Of a stretch of 64,000 nt of DNA, positions 33,101 through 36,937 are shown in pieces (position 1 is the first letter of the stretch; every line of letters starts with the position of its first letter). Made by a program: the position numbers and the translations under genes. The stretch comes from Herbaspirillum sp. ASV7 (GTDB lineage Bacteria > Pseudomonadota > Gammaproteobacteria > Burkholderiales > Burkholderiaceae_D): NCBI RefSeq assembly GCF_016429215.1, contig NZ_JAELUH010000006.1:62001-126000 (forward strand). Direction: 5' to 3'. The notes under the pieces are model-generated. The model saw only the letters and a list, made by a program, of their open reading frames with translations. It was not told where the DNA came from and did no database searches.

Positions 33101-36100
33101 ATGGGCGCAACACCTTCGGCGAAGTTGATGATGGCCTGCAGCGAACCGATGTTGGCACCGACCAGGGCCTTGATCTCCGCCAGGGTATCGACCCCATCCA
33201 CGACACTGCCATTGCTGCGCAACGCCTGGGGAACACTATTCAAGGCATTGGCGATGTCGCCGACATTGTCATCGCTCACGCCGGACACGCCCAGGGCGGC
33301 AAAATCGGCCGGCGTCAGTGGCTGTGCCAGGTTCTGCCCGGCCGGCAAGGCCGCCTGCTGGGCGATGCGCTGGGCTGCCAGGGCCAGCACGTTGACCTGC
33401 GCCACGGTGGCGACGTCGGCACCGTTCTTGCCGTCGATGGTCTGCCCGAGGATGCGTGCGGCCGTCTCGCTCAAGGGCGGCGTCACGCCCAGGGCGGCAT
33501 AGTCAGCCGCCACCGGCAAGGCGGCATCGGCGGTATTGCCGGCGCGACCATCGGCGATGGCCAGCAGCTTGTTATAGGCATCGGCGGTGGCCTGGATCAG
33601 GGCAATCGAATTGGACCGGTCGCGCGGCAATACCCGCAAGGCATCGTTGATCGATGCCAGCGAGGCGCCCTCGCGCACGCCCAGCACGCCCATGGCATAG
33701 AAATCATCCAGCGTCGGTGCCGGGTTGGCCGGGTCGTCACCGTACACCGATGCCTTGGCCACGGCGCTGTCGGCGGTGCGCACAGCCGCTGCCACGATAT
33801 TCTGCAAGGCCAGCGCATCGCTCACCTTGGCCGGGTCAGCCGTGGCGGCAATGGCATTGACCACCGCCGACAGGTAGGCCTGTTGCAGGGGACTGCCCAA
33901 TACGGCGTCCAGGCGGGTGCTGCCATCGGCATTGAGCAGCGCAGTGCGTGCGCCTGCGAGGGTCGTCGCCAGTTCCGACTGCGTCTGGGTCAAGACAGCT
34001 TGCGCGACCACTACGGCGGATTGGCGTGCCGCCTTGCTGGTGGCATCGGCATTGTTGAAGGCCTGCTGGGCCAGGGCCAGCGCCGCCTGGGCGTCGCTGA
34101 ACGCCTTCTGGTGGCTGGCCAGGTTCACGGTCTGTTCGATCAGACCGCTGCTATCGACTACGAAGTCCTGCTGGTTCTCGCTGTAATTGCCGGCCGGGTC
34201 GATCTGACGCAGCAGCAGCTGTGCGCGGCCATTGCCGGTGACGGTGTCACCATTGAGCTGCAATTGATCGCCCGCGCCGAACCGGTACCACTTTCCGGTC
34301 GCGATCTTCTGGGTGCTGCCGCCGGCGCTGACCAGCGCCAGCGTGCGACCATCGGTGCCGCTCCCGGCCTTGAGCATGAAGTGCATTTCCGCATTCGGTT
34401 CCAGCGAGTTCGTCGGCACCAACGACGCGCCGACCTGGCGCGTGATGCCGTCGCTGCGGCTCAAACCATCATCGCGCCCGCCTGCCATCTGCAGGCTCAA
34501 CTGCGCCGGCACCACCGTATCGAGACTGAACTGCAAGGCATTGGCAACGATGTTGGCGTTGCCATAACCGCCGGTGTACTGGTTACCCACCAGTACCACA
34601 CGTGCCTTGACCCAGTTCTCGCCATTGGCCTGCACCACATCATCGGCCAGGTAAGTCACCTGACCTGCGGCGTTGGGCTGGCCAGGTGTGATCCGCACCG
34701 CTTCCTTCCAGGGACCATAGGCCGGGTTGCCCTCATTGTCGGTGGAGGTGGCAACCGTGAACTGCAGCCGCTCGTTGTTGGCCAGCGCCTTGCTCAAGGT
34801 GACCTGGATACCGCCGTTACGGGTGATCTTGTCGCTGGCGCCGCCCTGTCGGGGCAGGCCCAGAGGATCGTCGCCGTTCTTGCCTTCATAGTGGCTGTCA
34901 TCGGCCAGTGCCGGCGTCTGGCTGACGAACTGGGTCATGCCCTCCGGGGTACTGAGGTCCACGCGCACGTCGGCGTTATTTTTCCAGACGACGTAGTTGG
35001 TGCGGTTGTTGTAGCCGTCATTGACGGTCACCTGCGCCGTCGCCGGCTGGGAGGGGTCAAAGCGCATGAGCATGTCGGCGCTGGCGGGGTCGGCGGCGAT
35101 CAACGCCTGCCCCGCGGCATCGGCCTGGCTGAGCGGCAGTTTCACGGACAGCTCACGGCCTTGCAGATCGCGTCCCAGCAGGATCACGCTGACGCTGGCA
35201 AAGGGCGGGGCCTTCACCTCCAGCCCCCCCTCCAGGAAGTCCCCCTGGTCCAGCGCCAGGGTCGCATTGCTGGGCGCGGCCTGCCAGGTATCGGGATTGC
35301 TCATCACCGCCTGCTTGATATAGATGACCGGATTGGCAATGGCCACGTGATTCTTGAGCAGGTAATCGCTCACGGTAGCGCCATTGGGCAGGTTCTGCAG
35401 GGTACGGTACAAGGCTTGCGCCGCAGCCACGGCGTCGGCGTTGCTGGCCGGATCATCGATGATCAGCGTGAGAGGCTCGTTGAACAGGCTTGCCTGCAAG
35501 GCGCTGGAACTGGGCAGGCTCTGCCCGGCGGCATTGGTCGCCCATTTCAGGCTGGTGCTGTCCTGCCCGGCGAACTGCAAGGCATCGGCCAGCTTCTGGA
35601 TGGCCGCCATCTGGCTGGGAAAGGTCTTGCCGTCCAGTTGCACCAGATTGGAGATCGCCTTGAGGGCCGCGCCGTAGTTCTGCGCCTCGGTACTGATGCC
35701 GCTGTTGAAGGCGGAATTGTCGACGACCTGTCCACGTGCATTGACGGTCACCGGCGCCACCACCTGGCCGGCGACGGCATCGACCTTGAACAGGCCGCCG
35801 ACGGCATCATTGGCCTTGTTGATGGTCGCTTCACTGACCCCGCCAACGGAGGCCAGATTGGTCACGCCGGCGGAAAGACCAGCCTTGAGGGCGGCCAGCT
35901 CGGTCAGCGCGGTCACGTTGACGGTCTGGTTCCCGCCATTGGCCACGACCACTGCGCGCAGCGGCGCATTGCCCAGATCGGTCAGCTTCAGCGACGCTTC
36001 ATCGGGGTAGTTGTCGGCCAGGCCGGGGGTATTGTCCTTGATGACAATCACCATCGCGCCCTTGTAGCCGGCCGTATTGAGGGTGACCGAATACTTGCCG

Positions 36101-36888
36101 TCCATCACCTGGGCGGAATTGCTCAATACGTTGCCCTGGCTGTCGTAGACGACCACCGTGGCGTTGTTGAGAGGGCCGAGCATGGCGGCCCCTGACAGCA
36201 CGGCGAATCCGCTATCACCGCTCGCCGCCGCGGCGCCAGCGGCGCCATTGGTGGTGGCCGCCGAGCCACCACCGCCACCACTACCCGCACCGGCAGCCCC
36301 TGCGCCGCCGCCCCCGCCCCCACCCGCTGCTGCGGCCAACAAGGCCAGTACACCGGCAGCGACAGGCCACTGGACACCCCAGCTTTTCTCGTGCTCGGAG
36401 TTGATTTCCACATCGGCCAGGCGTTCCTGGTTGTCGGCCGATTTGATGGGCGTCATTTCCGGGACGACGGTATTGCCGGCCTGGCCACGAGTGGCCACGG
36501 CCGCCTGGGGTTCCCGGGGTCCGTCTTCGACGATGACAGGCTTGTCGGCCTCGGACTCCTGCACCTTGGTCTTGTCCACCTTGGCGTTGTTCTGGTTGTA
36601 GCGGGTGATTTCCTTGGAGGTGACCGTCAGATTGGCCTCCGGGGACACATTGATCTGATCGATCTGCTGGAATACCCGCGCCAGCGGCAACTGTCCATCG
36701 GCGAACTGCAGCGTGGACTCGGGGCTATTGAGGGCCTTCATGGCGCCACCGCTGATGATGGCCCGCTGGCCGTCGGCGAAGACGAATAGCAAGTCCACGT
36801 CGAGCGCGCGCACATCCTTGATGGAACGAATGGAAATGTTCTTGAAGAACTGGGCGGCTTCAGCCAACGTCAGTACGGTGGTAGACAT
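15136..36888 (-). CDS. Giant type I-secreted adhesin, 7250 aa
   Basis: One open frame of 21.75 kb. The ATG at 36888 follows GAGAGG. Residues 1-80 are a BapA-type prefix domain. A membrane segment at about 172-188 runs straight into a Gly/Ala-rich stretch (189-208), the layout of retained RTX adhesins. A beta-rich module (220-340) and Ig-like domains follow, then a coiled coil (about 915-990). Residues about 1055-4845 are some 52 helical units (see repeat entry). Then come a single Ig-like domain, 11 Ig-like repeats (about 4953-6015), a domain with Trp/Tyr-rich core, three 155-residue repeats, and a C-terminus with GGAGDDVITLG and GLGSDTLVLGGF, the remnant of RTX repeats before the secretion signal. 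Predicted role: surface fibre for attachment or biofilm. The gene is downstream of its exporter and of two other adhesin genes, all on one strand. Confidence 0.93.
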   Translation of the reverse strand: MSTTVLTLAEAAQFFKNISIRSIKDVRALDVDLLFVFADGQRAIISGGAMKALNSPESTLQFADGQLPLARVFQQIDQINVSPEANLTVTSKEITRYNQNNAKVDKTKVQESEADKPVIVEDGPREPQAAVATRGQAGNTVVPEMTPIKSADNQERLADVEINSEHEKSWGVQWPVAAGVLALLAAAAGGGGGGGAGAAGAGSGGGGGSAATTNGAAGAAAASGDSGFAVLSGAAMLGPLNNATVVVYDSQGNVLSNSAQVMDGKYSVTLNTAGYKGAMVIVIKDNTPGLADNYPDEASLKLTDLGNAPLRAVVVANGGNQTVNVTALTELAALKAGLSAGVTNLASVGGVSEATINKANDAVGGLFKVDAVAGQVVAPVTVNARGQVVDNSAFNSGISTEAQNYGAALKAISNLVQLDGKTFPSQMAAIQKLADALQFAGQDSTSLKWATNAAGQSLPSSSALQASLFNEPLTLIIDDPASNADAVAAAQALYRTLQNLPNGATVSDYLLKNHVAIANPVIYIKQAVMSNPDTWQAAPSNATLALDQGDFLEGGLEVKAPPFASVSVILLGRDLQGRELSVKLPLSQADAAGQALIAADPASADMLMRFDPSQPATAQVTVNDGYNNRTNYVVWKNNADVRVDLSTPEGMTQFVSQTPALADDSHYEGKNGDDPLGLPRQGGASDKITRNGGIQVTLSKALANNERLQFTVATSTDNEGNPAYGPWKEAVRITPGQPNAAGQVTYLADDVVQANGENWVKARVVLVGNQYTGGYGNANIVANALQFSLDTVVPAQLSLQMAGGRDDGLSRSDGITRQVGASLVPTNSLEPNAEMHFMLKAGSGTDGRTLALVSAGGSTQKIATGKWYRFGAGDQLQLNGDTVTGNGRAQLLLRQIDPAGNYSENQQDFVVDSSGLIEQTVNLASHQKAFSDAQAALALAQQAFNNADATSKAARQSAVVVAQAVLTQTQSELATTLAGARTALLNADGSTRLDAVLGSPLQQAYLSAVVNAIAATADPAKVSDALALQNIVAAAVRTADSAVAKASVYGDDPANPAPTLDDFYAMGVLGVREGASLASINDALRVLPRDRSNSIALIQATADAYNKLLAIADGRAGNTADAALPVAADYAALGVTPPLSETAARILGQTIDGKNGADVATVAQVNVLALAAQRIAQQAALPAGQNLAQPLTPADFAALGVSGVSDDNVGDIANALNSVPQALRSNGSVVDGVDTLAEIKALVGANIGSLQAIINFAEGVAPIDPSHPAQLAPTVGNYLSNGLIGGAATRVDDSNVAALNSAVKAVGAAAVGSWRKLAVLVQSYDLILSVADGVAGNALQLPTAEDYARVGVRALQTAFPNAADATAKANALALLNQALDVSPATQVASVAMLEALASVAARVVGLAHGGTGTLSADELNSLHLGTSLTAAQMPAVLSGIAGTSPDGAELRTLAMLTDVAQRALAAFARITAHAADSTRPAPVVRDFHDLGIKGVPDDVHVQALNSALLANTAAKNALTMPQQLQAMADAYGRLLDKVGDSAAAHADPQRQNYITIAALAPSSDNATRLIDAVLVSKSVAEVGTVSALNKLVAAANAIGMLAAGDAGGLSGASPAAQLADLKDKLVLLGISRLEDASQPAVAAAIAGSADDGGDINSPAKLQALVDGARLAQARINAYADDASQPAPTLADYAAIGVTHVDAGNLVAINSALASAAVSSAQTATPQLVQGIVQAYGVILAAADGQAGNLSQVPAAADYAAIGLAPALVASLQTGADGKPATLLTLLNTLVDAQSAGAVNTVAALTALAQTAQHILAQAKGSIGDSLVSQAELTAAGIAGLQPRTFPAVLAAIAASADDGSGVIGTLPDGRLKLQALASNAMQAQLKIEAYADGGSTAPAPLASDYRSVGVDLAALMPHATPDAALKALNSVLQTAAIGAAQVNQPARLADIASAYDTVLAAADGAAAADGSVSAQAQQVNAALLAKLGVSGLGSGDAATQLLLVKDLQSVLDGMTPAQAGLASNLQASVDAIMRLNHLADGVAGNAAAADRAAPPVATLQAAGVAINDATVAAAAIDAVDGLSFAAIATPQSLQAAVNAYARILAEANEAEPAPGADYPNQDKLPDTTASADPLQSDFVTIAARLPGLTTNLGSPADQAARLSLLDDILKHKARSQVSTVAQINQMGQVVDLVMRSAAQAPVAGAAPGLSGQQRLQWQGAFHDMGVNGVDAGTDGNLELVLARLGGAGIEQVKTVAQIQGIVDGVNRALLVIMSYADDSRHNPAPTVDDYLNAGVGSGANAASVDAASLPFINAAVAGLQRADVDTRSKVKTVVNAYNAILAAADGHAGDSSGAALLPEQYLAIGVPLASPAIGMGSLMSAPDGTRRLAQPDRDKLALFNSIVGAATREDIATPAKLAAMAATAADLIRLARQDNADPVVGSTASTLGIASLQAIGLKAIDSSTSQTAFLDAVKYRGNLVDPVTNQPQSADLPSTHDVSGINSIDQLGAMASSYAKVLAYVNGAGGAAEAPVLADYLNIGVNLPHAKSAGAASAVALLSSAVHAQDRAGGVDSVGKLNQLALIVDQVMQVAAVAPLRDVYPVQHPAVSSPLTPADLAALGLRGMTPASVAALLNKVQTTADDGSAATSVAALQAMSDAAIAAQQKIAQFAQSDSGNAPTAADFDALGLQLPVDASGSSKAYLEAIDDALKSASITAAQVQTPAQLQAVIIAAQHVLDAANGLAGDASPAPLAADFLALGMDRSKLDGAGAAGVRMLADTVDASTLTALTRDDQGKPQALPDKLASLLDLIQAVIVTAAGGRASPPLDVSVLGKLGVNFAGVAHNADGSIQNWPAMLAAIAGSKADGSEVNSLGKLQALVNRADASQILIRTYANDAVSATDAATTPTVDDYRNIGLVNAAPDARGVRAPLVTPDNLTAVNAALRTPSINDAQADTPAHLQVVVAAYQAILNSANGAQPDTAPAITVAQYKGIGVQINGLTEASGKPTDAAVLALLGSVIGAKLPAEVDTPAKINALGSAINDLMVQVQSSDDSAHVSAAELALLGVNAANGAALSGQDPNAITAALYALRASADNGADVNTLAKLQGVVAGAITAYLKIVAYAHLPALPAGFPNDAARPTAQDFKAMGLTMPASVAADDAIGAAASLLKPVATAGQAASPVQLQALLNHWDALFGLADGRANTAALTDATRPAFIARLNGVGVAVDPATPAAAIDLLQSALDSLAGRSAMNSPDKLAALLASTQALIPLAGTAQAFAASNLPAHLGAADLAALGVSPTGTSAGGAAAVLSALAAPAGSGALATMTAVQATAAAALKAQARIAAYADDAGQPAPELADYRAIGLVYADGSAQVTTANLSAVNSALASPALTAALAADPAHLQGIVTAYQHIVAGAGAAAPAPTLDDYTAVGVSGLSAQSKALVDGALARLGLDQVKQVASLQKAADSAVKIAKLADGVANTAAKTLPSSDDYIALGVNMGHAVKASDPDGSGASLLGSAIDQLPLAQVNSIDHLQSLADTVNRLMDAAAGLPGASAPAAADLQALGLDISSRTPAQQGAILAAITVSGADGVQINSVAAIRALAQKAVDALAKISAYAQDNSGATLGVPTVDDYRAMGVAGATAGNVSALNAALASSAVGAAQASTQPQVQAIADAYLKVLAAADGTRAKPDPVGSAALPSAAELQLLGVNVSPAIDPHQLSLLVTAIDAVGQGQVNSPDRIDVINASAAKLIAAAGNPAAAALLSLTDFSNLGIQGLDAAFLANVQAQVASSAAGRIDTSSRLQDLVDGLLKDLKLIRNYADGSVNDDATLGAVGAVLSPTADNYARAGVAAVNAGNVDCINAAVKTLGNSSLVDSKLKLQALVDAYNHVLQAADGKAGNLAVAISRDELLRIGVPAAKLPDPAAAGLAPADAARASATLALLSSALDAQPSDKSTVKTPTLIAVLADTVSKVVNHAAGVAGALAPSSADLSALGVKYVLPQIDGNTPSTIALINSSLQAIGTAALPSLNLSQLQTMATAAAKLRALASSATAPEQGSRPAVDAVNADGSPQAGAPLSFSEFNALGLQVVNAPANLNLLNEALDARPNFASVSDRGKITALNLVDIVNRVISHADADLHPDQAALGISLAEWATLGLKTVGGTADLTTGSLNAFMAAIRSHAPGEVDTLAELRSIANAARVAQAKVMAYADAQAMGSVAKAGTDALAPTAQDFADMGVVNLDKFVQVAPGRGDGMSENLFALLSSLATATVNGAKTASADLVQGIVDSYNKVLALANGNAAVEQANPTADDYARIGVDIGAAASRPDYLSLLNSVLHTLAMDQVDTPAEIAQVAAIVNKVLNYAGSASAAAPARADLELLGVTGLNDADLPAVLSSLQRVPVDQLSPVNTLAGLQGLASRAMAAQDKVRDYAGDASHAAPAAQDYADMGVVLPASPANVAADMVNAVNQALASDPVGRDQVATPALVQAIVDSQARLLAMANGSIDTLQAKLPTAKDYLLVGMDAVLAGKLAEAPRLLLLNQLVDQAPTPAAVDSPASLNALATLAHKVQDLAAQHPGDPIAASGALTTADLGKLGVAGLTAPEIAAVMAAIQGKAATQVQTLSQVQLIAQAAKAAMDKLMLYADSNGGDAPTVADYLAMGVSGVIDVGPAANRDVINAALATVPVNGEAVNSPQAMQALVNSYVKLLGQADGQPGNTSMGALAGAGDFSRIGVDLGNLLALDKQAAGATANAVQLLSSVIDSRTAAEVSTPVQIQAFAVLADKVALAVLGSHANPLNVSDFAALKLPGVNQGNLVTVIAQLARQSADGSNTNTWAKLADVVFSVTNVPTINTVAGDDVINAAERAAGVTLTGTAGRDDTVTLFYPDGTVMKSGIVTQDSGTGTSVWNWSYTLSAADWTALGADAANGVSKTISVQSHNAVKGVDSIKVSHAFVIDTVAPVFAKPVSLESDTGSSATDRMTTNGKVLVSGLEPGAVWSYQIDGGNFLPGSGDGFIVTGDGSHTVKVRQTDGAGNTGIEQTLSFTLDLTAPGQPALALMNDTGSSGSDRLSNDGRLAVSGLENGAAWQISVDNGTSWITVNGTSTRISGAADGAGNADGIKNVLARQIDLAGNIGPAAEAFSFTLDTTVPAKPGLALKNDTGSSGSDRLTSDGTVNLTGLESDASWQYSTDGGTTWSNGSGSSYQFRGASSGAGNTDGAKTLLVRQTDAAGNMGPASERLSLTLDTTAPAKPTVALVRDTGASTVDGLTSDGSIVVSGVENGASWQYSTDSGATWINGSGSRARIKSLADGGGGSDGSKNVVVRQIDAAGNAGASSDVLSFTLDSTAPAKPSLWLDKDTGTSSGDLLTNDGTVNIGGLENGASWQYSTDSGVTWVNGSNTSMRFPGAADGGGFGDGGKSLVARQIDAAGNTGAASAAFSFTLDTSAPDKPTLSLANDTGVINDKITSDGTVSVSGLEEGATWQYSVDGGGSWIDGSGSSFVLGGDGTKTVLVRQRDAAGNLGAISDAFSFVLDGSTPSKLSVALAHDNGSSATDLLSNDGSVSVTGVETGSTWQYSLDGGVSWAKGSGAGIKLKGAAEGGTDGSRSIVVRQVDAAGNSGPLSEVLSFNLDTTAPVVPTLALANDTGASGSDALTRDGTINVNGIENSASWQYSLDGGTTWASGSGSSLRLKGAADGAGNVDGLKNVLVRQTDAAGNVSPNSAALALTLDTSAPVFPTLALHQDSGASSSDKITNSGTVDVGGLESGASWQYSTDGGSTWSNGSGTSVTLRGAADGTGNTDGAKKVQVRQIDTAGNIGASSVLSFTLDTTVPAKLAATLSKDTGTSGSDGITNDGTVKIAALEAGASWQYSQDGGATWTNGSGNSVKIKGADGSGSVDGAKSVLVRQVDVAGNNGPSSDALSFTLDTTAPGKLALSLARDTGSSGSDGITSDGTVNIAGLENGATWRYSLDGGQNWSVGSGSSVKASGDGAISIMARQTDVAGNVGAYSDSLNFTLDTKASAPGLALNNSAGTFSDGSSIAIGSGFRLAGAAEPGAQVTVRASDGSVLGTVQASAVDGSWTINIASTVSVSGLAQPDGSASTANGIYTLVSASDAAALAAKFSGDFAASGTAVLDLSKPVYVMKAPAGPDWYIWSALDSGYVISRPSDSGEWYRERVFGAVGAERPDAVTSWTAANLSASRIQAEMAQNGGLSAHERALDGVKLVSANGQRDTCWIFTAEQTDVAGNASAKSTQKVLVNPVTPPQLDLDPDSRGTQTASTRHFNASELAGGAAFVAHVVPPSRATARFIDVVFSGNGLDTAKDRLQLDALVALNADLAQVNGRTVGGIAGVSYAYTSGTQTLTVSKTSSTSFTGAEVQAIVENIKLQSVTASAGNRSIAISLRDVAGLSSAVAQASMTVHSNGLFIDLDPATAGNQLTSTRYVTDVVKWALGVAFADAVGLPTATSVTALKVSLGGIGLDVSKDQLLLDTSIGLNTSLATVSGKTVGGVTGVSYGYDSGSHTLTLSLSNGATMTGVQVQALVQAIRIGGAGAHGGTRTARFNVLTSSGEAGPVSTATLVFDTQAPALDQDTSLIGVQSSTSMALSAAATLAGGKLFPTGVALQADNDVASIKIQMSGAQLDLINDKLVLDVPMNLNASLATVAGKAVGGVAGLSYAYDGASHTLTLVKSNGAAMSGAEAVSILDALRLQNATPSSGSRVATITLTDPAGNTGTSTANVNVDVLAPGMLKATLLPGTQSSVRTIALGDILGSANPHNLSKGESVDLTSLLPAGMKATDFLGALKAIYAEWGGVGITSNPNTTSPAYMTYYSLPAPLKPGAGFTMLHQGSGYIKGENYNFSSPDGVRLLLNDTGGFFVPDTDVYAFRGATNFQDYDIGNIRLLYQFQTGNPDSTPTVSVSYDASRAAVGDTVRLYEGSTLLGVKVLGADDVGGDSKSVNVQVASSLAAGAHTLSTRYVDMAGNTAAANDITVNVQAGAKAPVLSDLRVSGKDGVWHDINDSSTAYAMVSEQGGAVKGADPLVQELVFSGSVGSPASGDTYLVTISMGGKVLAFNTFAAGKFTLSTAANVLAPGLYKDLSITVTDVTEGVNSGQTSSVQNQTLGWFWTAQSLGNTSGGAGDDVITLGPTAKGAETLVQTGLGSDTLVLGGFAAKDPGKLAATVIDFTQGQDKISVFGQTITAANLDHFVTASAASNTSTKLVVDLNGQANGGQVYTLYLQNVAYKPELVHTLFGV
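16670..18100 (-). repeat. Three 155-residue repeats near the adhesin C-terminus
   Basis: Three consecutive coding units start near 18100, 17615 and 17140. Each opens with L(D)xD.....Q.S(S/T)T and contains VGG(V/I)(A/T)G(V/L)SY(A/G)Y, then SG(T/S)(Q/H)TLT and a TG.(E/Q)(V/A) helix. I do not recognise a named family. They separate the Ig-like repeat block from the secretion signal. Confidence 0.75.
18845..22030 (-). repeat. Eleven Ig-like repeats of about 300 bp
   Basis: Eleven head-to-tail units, each about 95-105 codons, have the core LDTTAP, then DTGSSGSDxxTxDGT, SGLExGAxWQYSxDGGxxW and VRQxDxAGN. This is the common bacterial Ig-like adhesin repeat with probable calcium-binding loops. Similarity is high at DNA level too, so the block is prone to unequal recombination and to assembly collapse. 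Confidence 0.88.
22350..33725 (-). repeat. About 52 helical units with a three-unit superperiod
   Basis: By my count 52 units of 65-85 residues each open with a variant of PTxxDYxxxGV. Three types alternate in fixed order. Type A has a leader ADD..PAPT, then N..(A/I)NSAL and QAIVDAY..ILA.ADG. Type B has LL(N/S)..(L/V)D and V.(T/S)...L..LA. Type C has LT.ADL..LGV.GL, (P)A.L..I......G and A..A..KI.AYADD, leading to the next type A. One A-B-C set is about 220 residues, so about 17 sets are present. Units are diverged at DNA level. I do not recognise the family; the pattern suggests short helical bundles. Confidence 0.82.
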
Positions 36889-36937
36889 GAGATTCCCTCT
36901 CTTTTTTATAGTGGTATCAGTAGTGATGGCAACCTGC

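Noticed and set aside
18845-33725. CRISPR or satellite-like DNA
   Set aside because: The periodicity is coding, of 65-105 codons, in one open frame; there are no short identical repeats with unique spacers.
36300-36350. LapG-type cleavage site in the Ala/Gly-rich region of the giant adhesin
   Set aside because: AAAG/GAAG words occur but are expected by composition, and no LapG or LapD gene is in the window.
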